A DNA stretch of 64,000 nt from Sphingobacterium hungaricum (GCF_015210005.1 NZ_MU158698.1:3290029-3354028); one strand, 5' to 3'; shown: positions 8,727 to 17,110, numbered from the stretch's first letter. The notes: generated by a model from the sequence alone, not told the origin. Translations and numbers: made by a program.

Positions 8727-9727
8727 AATTTGGTTTATATGTTTTTGGTGTAGTAAATAATTCGCGTATAACTTCGGTTTTTCCCATTCCAATGCTTGGT
8801 TCGATGCCAATTGCTTCATCAAGCTGAAGGCATCTTCCGTAGCTTTATCCAGTTTTGATGATCTTTTCCTGATTTTTTGACATCGGACAACTCGGAATAC
8901 GGTTGTAAATGATATCAGTTTCTGAAAATTTCGAGATTTTCTTCAGAAAAAAATCTGTAAAAAAACTTTGCCCGTTCATTGAGGTTTCGAATAGCTCGTC
9001 ACGCCAATCAACAAACGCGCGATGCCGCTTGAGATTCGGACGGTTTCCCGCATTAGCCGACAAGCTACTCAAAGACAAAATATTAATCGCTTTATATGGT
9101 TTTGGGTCTTCACCGACGAAGTAATCCAATGCTTCTAGTATACCCACCAAAGCCGGGTTATTCGCCCATACTCCCCCATCGATAAACTGCGTATTATTGT
9201 AGCTCGGCAGGTTCGCCAATGGAAAATACGTCGGCGCGGCAGATGTAGCAAGCGCAATTTCCACCATCTTGCTGGTGTTATCACGCTCCAAATTCGTATG
9301 GTCGTATTTGAACACATACGGTTTGTGTTCTGTGATCGAATAGCTCGGTATACACAGCAGATTGTTCGAGTTCCTAATGATCTTATCGCCAAAGATACTT
9401 TCTAGGGCCTCCCGCAATCCTTTATCACTGAACTTTCCACAAAATAGGGTCTGTCTTATAAATGACATCAACCGATTGCGCTCCGGAAATATAAGCGGAC
9501 CATTTCTGATATAGAACGCTGCGATATCTTTTGCTGGAATTTTTAGCGATAAGGCTAGGGCAATCAGCCCCCCCGGTGGAGGTGCCACATATCATGTCGA
9601 AATGATCGCTGGTAAGGCACTCAAACTTCTTTTCGAATTGTTCTAAAATTGACGCCGAGTAAAGTCCCTTGATACCGCCTCCATCAATTGACAATATCTT
9701 AAACGTCTTTTGGTGAACTGTATCCAT
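8713..9727 (-). pseudogene. capV: CapV-like patatin phospholipase effector, frameshifted
   Basis: Type I CBASS effector family: a patatin-fold phospholipase that degrades the inner membrane when bound to the CD-NTase product. The oxyanion motif DGGGIKG (residues 15-21), the nucleophile elbow GTSTGG (Ser50) and the catalytic Asp motif DGGVWANNP are all recognisable, but not in one frame. Three single-base homopolymer changes break it: a run of seven G (plus-strand C 9568-9574) right after GTSTGG, a run of four A (plus-strand T 8853-8856) that gives an early stop at 8845, and a run of five A (plus-strand T 8778-8782). Correcting each by one base gives a continuous patatin protein ending PKTYKPNYGKL. 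Its stop overlaps the ATG of the CD-NTase by four codons. It starts 5 bases after the rloB stop. Confidence 0.8.
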
Positions 9728-9732
9728 TGGTA

Positions 9733-10422
9733 TTATGAGTCTAAATTTATTAATTCTTCGATCAGTGCGAACACCATCGTGCATGGATTTTGGCTTGAAT
9801 AATCCCGGTCCCCTTCATATTTTTTCGCCAATCGTTTTGCATTGCGGATCGCCACTTCTAAGCTTCCAAACTTCCTAAGAATAGCATACATGTTTGGGCT
9901 ATTCTTTCTATACCGAAAACTGTTGCCCAAACTTGACTTCAGGCGATCTTCGATCATCTTTTTATATACATCACGCCCCATCCCATTTTCGAAATAATCG
10001 AAATGTAGCAGATACCATAGCTCAAATGCCTCATTACTCCATGCACAACCGATTCCTTCATTATGGCAGCGCTGGATAGCTCCATTGAAATCCTGCGCCG
10101 TGAAACTGTCCTTATCAAAAACAATCCATAACCGATCAACTTTCCGTGTGGAATATTTTTGCATCCAAGCCCTCAATCGCATAGCTTCATCCAACAAAGA
10201 CTGTGTATTGCGTCCTGTGCCTTGCACCTCAATTTGATGTGTCGTAAGCGTCCCTTTGGGAAGATCATCTTTAAGACCCTCAAAGTAATTAGGCTCTGTT
10301 TCTGCACCCTCACAAACGATCAGAAAGTACTGACGCATGTTGCGAGTATCTCTTTTCCGCCGTTGGTCGATCCGCGAGAATTTCTCCCTCTTTGCGTCAG
10401 AGAATTTTACCTTTCTTGCCAT
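9733..10422 (-). CDS. rloB: RloB/AbiLii-like TOPRIM-type defence protein
   Basis: 229 residues. The block FLIVCEGAETEPNYF (33-47) contains the invariant Glu38 of the RloB family, and LWIVFDKDSF (98-107) carries an Asp-x-Asp pair (103, 105). Together they fit a TOPRIM-like metal site of a nuclease. Downstream, SNEAFELWYLLHF is also typical of RloB. RloB proteins pair with an AAA ATPase in RloAB/AbiL-type abortive infection systems; the working model for such pairs is ATPase sensing of phage and nuclease attack. Here the start overlaps the 3' end of the ATPase gene by 16 bases, and capV follows after 5 bases, so all are likely translated from one mRNA. Intact, no missing motif. Confidence 0.8.
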   Translation of the reverse strand: MARKVKFSDAKREKFSRIDQRRKRDTRNMRQYFLIVCEGAETEPNYFEGLKDDLPKGTLTTHQIEVQGTGRNTQSLLDEAMRLRAWMQKYSTRKVDRLWIVFDKDSFTAQDFNGAIQRCHNEGIGCAWSNEAFELWYLLHFDYFENGMGRDVYKKMIEDRLKSSLGNSFRYRKNSPNMYAILRKFGSLEVAIRNAKRLAKKYEGDRDYSSQNPCTMVFALIEELINLDS

Positions 10423-11699
10423 TCCACAGCGATATTAGAAAAGTTGCCAATAAATGGAATGGCACCATAGCGTCCCTCTATATAATCTTTCTCGAAAGAA
10501 CGGTCTTTGCGAACGGTCTTCCCGTCTTCTTTATACTCCACCAAAGAATAAATTGAAGACGCTCCATACCGATCTTTCTCAACAAAATAAATCTGATCCC
10601 TTCTGTAATCCCCATAGCACAGCAGGTTGGTATCGTGGGTAGCAAAAATTAACTGTGCATTATTCCTGTTAAATTCATTGGAATTGAAAAGCTTCGTAAT
10701 GGCTAAGGTCATCAACGGATGCAAACTTGCATCCAGTTCGTCCACCACCAGCAAGCCACCGTCATTTAGCACATCGAATATTGGACCCGAAATATTGAAC
10801 AACTTATTCGTTCCAGATGATTCCTGACCGCGCATATCAAATTCTACAGGATCTACCGGCTGGTTGTTTTCGTTGTACTTCGTGTGTATCGTCTTTATAT
10901 CGATACGGAAAGATCCTTCAAGATCGGTCAGCAACTGCTTGACCATCACATCTGGCAATCCGCTAGGTAGCTCCTTAGGATCAAACTCATTTTTGGAGAT
11001 TCTTAGCTCGTCAAAACCTAAATCCAGCTTTCTGTAAAAGTCAAACAGCGTGCTACGTGTATCTTTATTATTCAGCATATCGAACGTAACAGCCTTGTAA
11101 CCTTCATGACTCAGACCCGAAATACTTATAAAGTTGTTGAACCATTTCATGACCTTCTGTGCAATCTTCCCATTGAACTGATCCGCAACAGCAAGAAATA
11201 AAGCATTATTCCTGGTGCGCTCCTCCAAATTCTTACCTTCAGTAAAGCCTTTCATCACTTCGATGCCCTCCCCTTCACGAAGAAAAAGAGCCTTCTCCGT
11301 ATTTTTCAGAGCTTCAAAAAGCCATTCCGCATGTACGCCGTGGTTGTCAACCTCGAAACCATACCGATAACGAATACCACCGATCACAAAAACCGCTTCA
11401 AAAAACGAAGGTTTGGCTTCTGTTTCTGTGTTTAGCAAAAACGGAACAATATCCAGTTCATCCGCGGAAGACTGCTCGAAAGATAACAGCACAAGCCGAC
11501 GCATAGTAGACATCGCCCTCACGATATTGCTTTTCCCACTTGCATTCGCCCCATAGATCACCGCACCTTTTAATAGGTTGAAACGATCCGTTGCGAAGAT
11601 ATTTGCATCACTATGCTCTTTTATTGGCGTAGCAACCATGCTAAGAGTAGCCTTGCTTTTAAAAGATAAAAAATTACCAACTGAAAATTCTATTAGCAT
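10407..11699 (-). CDS. rloA: RloA/AbiLi-like AAA ATPase of a defence operon
   Basis: 430 residues starting MLIEFSVGNFLSFKSKAT, the usual N-terminus of AAA_15/AAA_21 ATPases of the OLD/RloA/AbiL kind. Walker A is GANASGKS (50-57), an ABC-like signature lies near QESSGTNKL (292-300), Walker B is GGLLVVDELDASLHP (314-328, Asp320 Glu321) and the H-switch is FATHDTNLL (His355). The middle ~200 residues are the coiled-coil insertion of the family. First gene of the minus-strand operon rloA-rloB-capV-CD-NTase; two Fur-box-like palindromes lie just upstream. In known two-gene systems of this type the ATPase is the sensor or regulator of its partner. PARIS AriA is an alternative relative, but the RloB partner favours the AbiL/RloAB call. 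Confidence 0.8.
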   Translation of the reverse strand: MLIEFSVGNFLSFKSKATLSMVATPIKEHSDANIFATDRFNLLKGAVIYGANASGKSNIVRAMSTMRRLVLLSFEQSSADELDIVPFLLNTETEAKPSFFEAVFVIGGIRYRYGFEVDNHGVHAEWLFEALKNTEKALFLREGEGIEVMKGFTEGKNLEERTRNNALFLAVADQFNGKIAQKVMKWFNNFISISGLSHEGYKAVTFDMLNNKDTRSTLFDFYRKLDLGFDELRISKNEFDPKELPSGLPDVMVKQLLTDLEGSFRIDIKTIHTKYNENNQPVDPVEFDMRGQESSGTNKLFNISGPIFDVLNDGGLLVVDELDASLHPLMTLAITKLFNSNEFNRNNAQLIFATHDTNLLCYGDYRRDQIYFVEKDRYGASSIYSLVEYKEDGKTVRKDRSFEKDYIEGRYGAIPFIGNFSNIAVEWQER

Positions 11700-11706
11700 C
11701 TTATTT

Positions 11707-11727
11707 ATTTGAGAATTATTCTCAAAT
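11707..11727. promoter_or_regulatory. Perfect 10-1-10 palindrome before rloA (Fur-box-like operator)
   Basis: The core TGAGAATTATTCTCA, extended by ATT and AAT, forms a perfect 21-base palindrome whose nearest edge lies 7 bases before the rloA start codon, overlapping the ribosome-binding region. The 7-1-7 core TGAnAAT-n-ATTnTCA equals the classical Fur-family recognition pattern. Palindrome and position are seen; binding by Fur or another repressor is inference. Confidence 0.6.
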
Positions 11728-11757
11728 ATAAACAGAAAATTTTAAAAAAATGAAATA

Positions 11758-11778
11758 ATTTGAGAAATTATCTCATTT
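11758..11778. promoter_or_regulatory. Second, imperfect operator-like palindrome
   Basis: TGAGAAATTATCTCA at 11761-11775 repeats the first palindrome with a slightly altered centre; the half-sites TGAGA and TCTCA are kept. Centre-to-centre distance to the first site is about 51 bases, close to five helical turns, which would place two bound dimers on the same face of the DNA. Confidence 0.5.
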
Positions 11779-11819
11779 TAATTATTTTTAATGTAAAATA
11801 TGTAAGAATATCAAGTTCT

Positions 11820-12056
11820 CACGCTATTCTAGATCTTCCGAAGAGTCCTCCAGAATGTCTGATAAAGCGGATTTGCAATATCCATCCCTACTCCTATTAT
11901 CAGCTATATCGCTTAGCTAAGAGACTCTTCGTTTTACTCAGATTGGCAAGCCAAATAAAGCTATTCTGGATGTTCCGAAGGGTCATCCAGAATAGCTGCT
12001 ACTGCGGATTTGCAATTCGCTCTAGATTCATTATCAGGATTGCAAACCTGGCTTAT
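11820..12056. repeat. Two diverged REP-like palindromic repeats
   Basis: Two related copies of ~95 bases occur in direct orientation, at about 11821-11915 and 11959-12056. Each starts with GCTATTCT and contains TTCCGAAG, TCCAGAAT and GCGGATTTGCAAT in the same order. The second copy keeps a strong inverted repeat, GCTATTCTGGAT pairing with ATCCAGAATAGC around a TCCGAAGGG-type loop, followed by a second dyad GCGGATTTGCAATTCGC. The form resembles Bacteroidota REP/BIME elements mobilised by RAYT transposases. No RAYT gene is in the window. They lie upstream of the defence operon and downstream of a truncated gene, a common place for rearrangements. Confidence 0.5.
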
Positions 12057-12153
12057 CTGCAGTTCGACATCTTCCTACGGAGGCTATCGAACAACGGAGC
12101 CAGTTCTTACAAACCATCTCCATCAGACTATTTGCATCCATTTTAAATTTGGG

Positions 12154-12385
12154 TTACTCAACTTTATTTTTCAGCGCCATCAACAGTGCATATGCTCCTT
12201 TGCTGACAATGCTTTTATTTATAAAATCCGAATAGTTTTTGACTTCGACATACTCATTGCCGCTCTCGCCTACTTCGACATTTAACAATTGAAATTTGTT
12301 ATTACCCAGCGATTCAAACACGTAATTTTTCCCCTCGAAATCTACCAATGCCTGCGTTGGAAATGTATATGCCGTCTGTTTATCA
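12154..12385 (-). pseudogene. 3' remnant of an RND efflux periplasmic adaptor (CusB/HlyD-like)
   Basis: The frame reads DKQTAYTFPTQALVDFEG, then KNYVFESLGNNKFQLLNVEVG and ends SKGAYALLMALKNKVE. This matches the C-terminal beta-domain and tail of CusB/CzcB-type membrane-fusion proteins of RND metal-efflux pumps. Everything upstream of about base 12385, including the signal peptide and hairpin domain, is absent, and there is no start codon. Its own stop is intact. It is a dead fragment left at a deletion junction, and no RND pump gene is nearby. Confidence 0.65.
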
Positions 12386-12521
12386 TTTCTTTCTTTTCTG
12401 TTTTTTCGCCAAAAGGATACACCTCTACGCCATCGAAGCCATCAGACTTGACTTTGCTGGAAAATGTGTTCCAGTTAATGGTTTCGGAGCCCCAACGGGG
12501 ACAAAAAAATTCTATCTTCAT
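12342..12521 (-). pseudogene. 5' remnant of a sugar-phosphate isomerase/epimerase (TIM barrel)
   Basis: ATG at 12521 opens 59 codons starting MKIEFFCPRWGSETINW, with SDGFDGVEVYPFGEKTEKKE after it. This is the first beta-alpha unit of xylose-isomerase-like TIM-barrel proteins, which are normally ~260-300 residues. After about base 12385 the frame loses family character because it runs, shifted by one, into the adaptor remnant. The gene lies 130 bases behind the PhyH dioxygenase in the same direction, so it was probably the second gene of that catabolic operon and lost about 80% of its length. Confidence 0.6.
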
Positions 12522-12651
12522 AATTTGCTACTTATCAAAACTGTTTTTCGATCGAAAGATTATTTCTCTTGGATGCTAATGAACTCGGACCGACAATCTT
12601 CTACTAAAAACTAAAAATTAGGCAGAACGAGTGAACACCCGTCAATCAGCA

Positions 12652-13482
12652 TTAAAGAGATGATTCGCGCCGTTTATAGATTAGCGGATTTTGTTGCTCG
12701 TTATTTAAAAGATCTCCGACCTTAAGCGTCTTTACGTATTCATCAGGCAGCACGTTTGGAGTACCATTATATGTATTTCCATCTGGCATAAATGCACATG
12801 TCATTGCCCTACGAAAACCTGGCGTCATGTTGGCGTGCGCACCGTGTATTGTAAGACCATTGTGAAAAGTGCAACTGCCTGCTTTTATGACGGCAGATTT
12901 TGAGTGCGTAGATTTAAATTCGGGATACAATTCAAAAATTCCACCCATATTTTTGCCGATGCCAGCATTTTCAAATGTGGTTTTTTTGTGGGAACCCGGA
13001 ATAAAGAATAAACAGCCATTTTCAAGAGTTACGTCATCCAGAGCTACCCAAATCGAAAGTGCCCTACGGTCTGAAAACGACCAGAATGGTGTATCTAAAT
13101 GCCATGAAGTAGGATTTGCCCATGGACGTTTGATCAATGCTTGATCATGCCAAATGCGAATGCCATCAACTCCAGCCAGAGTCGCAGCCATTTTTCCAAT
13201 ACGTTCGTCCAACATTATTTCTTTAACCGCATCACTTGTTTGCCATAGATTTAAGAGCTGGTCGAAAACGTTATTGAAATAAGCCGTATCCTCGTTAATA
13301 CCGTCGTCCTCTCCTATCTCAATATCTTTTCCAGGCATCTTTTTACCATTTCGCTCCTCAATAGCAGACTTAACCGCAGCTCTCCATGTCTCCAATTCCT
13401 GAGCGGATAAAAAATCCTCAATAACGACAAAGCCGTTAGCAGCATAAAAGTCTATTTGTTTTTTAGTTATATCAGTTTTCAT
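12652..13482 (-). CDS. Phytanoyl-CoA dioxygenase (PhyH) family protein
   Basis: 276-residue Fe(II)/2-oxoglutarate-dependent dioxygenase. The metal site is visible as WHLDTPFW (His-x-Asp) and GLTIHGAHANM (distal His), and the block PGSHKKTTFEN is typical of PhyH proteins. Residues IDFYAANGFVVIEDFLS near the start are the usual family opening. Soluble, no signal peptide. Bacterial PhyH enzymes next to sugar-isomerase genes and AraC regulators probably modify small hydroxylated or sugar-like compounds; the substrate is unknown here. The following gene of the operon is only a remnant. Confidence 0.8.
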   Translation of the reverse strand: MKTDITKKQIDFYAANGFVVIEDFLSAQELETWRAAVKSAIEERNGKKMPGKDIEIGEDDGINEDTAYFNNVFDQLLNLWQTSDAVKEIMLDERIGKMAATLAGVDGIRIWHDQALIKRPWANPTSWHLDTPFWSFSDRRALSIWVALDDVTLENGCLFFIPGSHKKTTFENAGIGKNMGGIFELYPEFKSTHSKSAVIKAGSCTFHNGLTIHGAHANMTPGFRRAMTCAFMPDGNTYNGTPNVLPDEYVKTLKVGDLLNNEQQNPLIYKRRESSL

Positions 13483-14108
13483 GATTTATAAAAGTTAGAT
13501 TACACTGAATGTATAATTGATCGTTAAACAAACTTAGATCTTACAGCCAAAAATAAAATGATCAAACTGGCAAGATTGTTGTACTTTTTGATATTACGTT
13601 TATCTTTAAACCAAACTCGAAAGTGTTGCCAAATCGTGAGCGCCAAATAAATAAAATGAGACAGTACGCTACATACCCCATAAAATCAAGTTATTGAGTT
13701 GAAAGAAAAATGAAAAAAGAGGGCCTAGCTCTAAATATTTAGACTTTCAAATTCATTAGAATAGATAAGATAACTGTTACAATTTTTAACAAATAGTATC
13801 TAAAATGATATTCTTGGATAAGATTGAGCTGTATGAAGGAATTGATTCAATGACAAATTCATCGTTTGATTAGGTTTCCCAAAAAGCCAAAAGTAAAACT
13901 GTCATCTTGCGTCAGAATTAGGAAAATCTAGGAACTATTAGTGGCAACAACCCACAACGCACATGGAATAGTATTAAGCAACGGCTTTGGTTCGTGTTAC
14001 TGCTTGGCAAGTAAATGAACATGGAATGATCTCCTAAGAACTGATGCGAATTTCTTTTGTCGATATTTTCTGTATCTTACATTCAATAGATGATTACTGC
14101 GCAATTTT
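13483..14108. other. Divergent intergenic region between PhyH and AraC genes
   Basis: 626 AT-rich bases between divergently transcribed genes. I see no protein-coding frame longer than ~25 codons with normal composition, no tRNA and no strong hairpin. The length exceeds what two promoters need, so a lost small gene or a control region for AraC binding is possible. Confidence 0.4.
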
Positions 14109-14978
14109 ATGGAAAACTATCATAAATACCTAAACATTAGCGAACTTGAAAAAAAATGGAATTTCTATATTACAACAGTTGGATATAGCAAGACCGAAAA
14201 AAACATAGATTATCCCAATCCAAAAGACCATCCTTTGGATCATGGCTTCTCATGGAACAAAGGCCGGATTTTAGATGGCTTCTATGTCGTTTTTATCACA
14301 AGTGGCCGTGGTATTTTCGAATGCGAATCGATAGGAGAATGCGCAATTCATGCCGGTACTTGTTTTATCTTATTTCCAGGAGTTTGGCATAGGTATAAGC
14401 CGGATTTAACCACTGGTTGGGAAGAATATTGGGTAGGTTTCAAAGGTAGTTATCCGCAACAACTTATGGAGTCATTTTTTGACCAGAAAGTTCCTATTAT
14501 CAAAACTGGTATCAGCAACAAACTTATTGCCGCTTTTACCGATTTGCTAAGCACGGTCCATCAAGCTGAAATTGGATACCCGCAAATGATTACTGGCCAA
14601 ACTTTACAGATTATCGCCGTTTTGAACAGAGTAAAATTAATGGAAGAGATCAAAGATGATCCCGAATCATTATGGGTCTCAAAAGTAATATTTCTGCTTC
14701 AGCATCAACTCGACAGAAATCTAAATATCGAAGAGTTAGCAGCGGAGTTTCCAATCAGTTACTCCAAATTCCGCAAAGTGTTCAAAAGCTTAATTGGAGT
14801 AGCGCCAAATCAATACCATTTGGAACTCCGTCTTCATAAATCGAAGGAGCTTCTTGAAGAGGGCAATATGAGCACCAAAGAGATTGCATACCGCACGGGA
14901 TTCACTTCTCCTCATTACTTCTCCCGATTGTACAAAAAGAAGTTTGGATTCCCGCCGAAAGTATCAAGACGCGGATAG
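14109..14978 (+). CDS. AraC-family transcriptional regulator
   Basis: 289 residues. The N-terminal ~160 residues form a cupin-like ligand-binding domain (DGFYVVFITSGRGIFEC, GTCFILFPGVWHRYKP). The C-terminal ~100 residues carry the two AraC helix-turn-helix motifs: LNIEELAAEFPISYSKFRKVF and, as second HTH, STKEIAYRTGFTSPHYFSRLY followed by FGFPPK. This is the layout of AraC proteins that sense small sugars or related metabolites. It is divergent from the PhyH gene, the most likely target. Confidence 0.85.
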   Translation: MENYHKYLNISELEKKWNFYITTVGYSKTEKNIDYPNPKDHPLDHGFSWNKGRILDGFYVVFITSGRGIFECESIGECAIHAGTCFILFPGVWHRYKPDLTTGWEEYWVGFKGSYPQQLMESFFDQKVPIIKTGISNKLIAAFTDLLSTVHQAEIGYPQMITGQTLQIIAVLNRVKLMEEIKDDPESLWVSKVIFLLQHQLDRNLNIEELAAEFPISYSKFRKVFKSLIGVAPNQYHLELRLHKSKELLEEGNMSTKEIAYRTGFTSPHYFSRLYKKKFGFPPKVSRRG

Positions 14979-15153
14979 AGATTTGCGTTCGCTCTTAAAA
15001 GAACAAAAACATCACTAACCGATTATTTCATTCTGAAATAATAATCGAAAAAAGTCACTACTTCGGGATTCTAAATCCCCTCGAATAACGAGCGTCATAA
15101 GAGGGGATAACAAACATATAAACTTACTTAATTAACTGAAGTTTTTACATAGG
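14979..15153. repeat. Intergenic palindrome related to one near 42.8 kb
   Basis: ATCCCCTC near 15075 pairs with GAGGGGAT about 25 bases later. The string TCGAATAACGAG at 15081-15092 recurs at 42785-42796. The two copies look like opposite halves of an ancestral palindrome CCCCTCG-AATAA-CGAGGGG. There is no T-run after it, so I do not call it a terminator. Confidence 0.3.
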
Positions 15154-17052
15154 CTATTCAAATAGAGAATACGGTATCCTGACACCCTTCACTCGATAAT
15201 AGTACGAATCATAAGTACCATCGCTTTCCTTGATAGCACCATCATTGTTCACGACGCATGCGCCAAAATTAATGCTATACGTAATTAATAATTCATCCTT
15301 CCCATTAACCGATGACGTATGAATGAGCGGCGTATACACCCTAGCATTTTTGCCTTTGTAATACTCCGTAAAGCTATGTACTAACTTTTTTGTCGTAAAT
15401 GGTCCAGTAGGACTGCTAGAGATAGATATATACATATTGATGGATGGGATATCACAGTAAAATCCTTGATCCATGGTGAGATGGATATATTTACCATTGA
15501 GGTAGCTCACGTAATTAGTTCCATTACCTGTACTAACATGAGCAGATGACGATAAACTGGCTGTTGCAACCCAGGCATTTCCATTCCAAAAGGTCCAATT
15601 CTGTGGGTCATTTTGCAAGAATCTGGCAACATACAGATAGGTGTTAAAACCAAAACTATCTGGAATATTGCGGCTGCCGTATACATAGACATACCCATCG
15701 TTTGCTTTGACCATGCCGCTTGCAAACCGCATCAATTTTTCAGAAGCCGTTAAGCCAGCGGGCGTTGTGCGCTCGGTCTTCCAATGTGTGTTCGTAATTG
15801 GGGTAAGTTTATATAGGGATTGATGATCATTATCTGTCCCCAAGCCCTCACCTTCTGTGTTATGGATATAGACAATATTATTTAGTTCGACACCAGCTCC
15901 AGGCCAGCTCCATGTTTTCCCTGGGTATTTAGGAATCAGGTTACCAACACCTCCGTTTGACCGGCCATCGGCAGTCATCATAACCGCATTTGGACTCCAA
16001 TTATCCATAGCAGATTGAATAATGACAGAGTTGCTATAGGATATAAAATGATTGCCATTTAAGTTGCCATTCGGTGCAAGCGACCCTTCAAACCATGCAT
16101 CCTGTGTCACCCACAGAACTCTTCCATCCGACAATGGAATACTGTTACCTTGATCAAAAGCGACAGAGCCTGTTGTCCTGTTAAAGAAATTGCAGACATC
16201 GTCATCGCGGTAACTATCCCTCGGCAATTTATTGATTACCCATCGCTGTCTATCGGAGTTATCCCCAGTTTGTTGCGTGACATAGGTGATACTGCCACTG
16301 CTATTCAATGTCAGATAGAAACCGTTCGCCTTATTGATGATTTCATATTCTTCTGATTCTGCCGATTCTTCTAGCGCCCATAACTGCGCATCTACATTAG
16401 TCGATGACTTTCTGTTCTGAATTACCTTTTCGCCTTCTTCATTAGCGGCTTGAAGCAACAAACCACTATTTAAGTTTCTAAATGAATAATACTTTATTCC
16501 ATCTTCCGTACGCTGGTAAATAATATCCCATTCCTGCCAGCGCTGCAGATTCTCGCCATGTGCTACTTCTGGGTTAACGATATTGATGTTCGCATTGATC
16601 AGGTATTTCTCATTAAACTTGTAATCCCCCTCTACTTGCATTACTTTACCATTCAGCACGCTAGCAATGCTATAAGTGTCATAATCGCTGATTTGCGAAT
16701 CATGAATACGAAACACCACTTGCCAATCTCTTGTTTGTCCAGAAGCAGAAGTTACTTTGTAAACAACCGTCTTGTTGATTGATACATCGATTACATCTCC
16801 AGATGAAGGCGTTATGGATGCATCGTCAGAAATTTCAATAATAGGTTTCAACGAGTTCAAGTTTGCGTCGGGCTGTAAGGTCACAAACACTTGGTGTTCA
16901 TCATTTGACGAAACAATACTTACCTTTCCATATTGACCGCTTTCCAATGCAAAACTTTTAATCATTCGTCCTGGGCTTAATAATTTTGGAAACTCTCGTT
17001 CGCAGGAGCTGAGAATAAGTAGGGCAAACAGATAAAATAATTTTCTTTTCAT
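15154..17052 (-). CDS. Surface lipoprotein with ricin-type lectin and beta-propeller domain
   Basis: Lipoprotein signal MKRKLFYLFALLILSSC, with Cys17 followed by ERE. Residues ~30-125 form a beta-sandwich resembling DUF5018-type domains (ending TRDWQVVF). Residues ~130-275 form a ricin B-type trefoil with three QxW-like motifs (QRWQEW, AQLWAL, RQRWVI). The rest, ~280-632, looks like a five-bladed propeller of the DUF4185/DUF5005 kind found beside glycoside hydrolases. Last gene of the long minus-strand PUL operon. It probably acts as a glycan-binding protein or an uncharacterised carbohydrate-active enzyme at the cell surface. Domain boundaries are approximate. Confidence 0.65.
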   Translation of the reverse strand: MKRKLFYLFALLILSSCEREFPKLLSPGRMIKSFALESGQYGKVSIVSSNDEHQVFVTLQPDANLNSLKPIIEISDDASITPSSGDVIDVSINKTVVYKVTSASGQTRDWQVVFRIHDSQISDYDTYSIASVLNGKVMQVEGDYKFNEKYLINANINIVNPEVAHGENLQRWQEWDIIYQRTEDGIKYYSFRNLNSGLLLQAANEEGEKVIQNRKSSTNVDAQLWALEESAESEEYEIINKANGFYLTLNSSGSITYVTQQTGDNSDRQRWVINKLPRDSYRDDDVCNFFNRTTGSVAFDQGNSIPLSDGRVLWVTQDAWFEGSLAPNGNLNGNHFISYSNSVIIQSAMDNWSPNAVMMTADGRSNGGVGNLIPKYPGKTWSWPGAGVELNNIVYIHNTEGEGLGTDNDHQSLYKLTPITNTHWKTERTTPAGLTASEKLMRFASGMVKANDGYVYVYGSRNIPDSFGFNTYLYVARFLQNDPQNWTFWNGNAWVATASLSSSAHVSTGNGTNYVSYLNGKYIHLTMDQGFYCDIPSINMYISISSSPTGPFTTKKLVHSFTEYYKGKNARVYTPLIHTSSVNGKDELLITYSINFGACVVNNDGAIKESDGTYDSYYYRVKGVRIPYSLFE

Positions 17053-17110
17053 AATTCGTTACAGTTAAGATTGACTTAGTTTTATTAGGTTGTGCTAGGT
17101 ATCATTTTTT

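Noticed and set aside
11760..12285. Plus-strand frames of 128 and 91 codons
   Set aside because: They run through the operator and REP-like repeats and have no family character; the minus-strand adaptor remnant explains the right part.
12289..12614. Plus-strand frames of 96 and 88 codons
   Set aside because: Shadows of the isomerase and adaptor remnants on the opposite strand.
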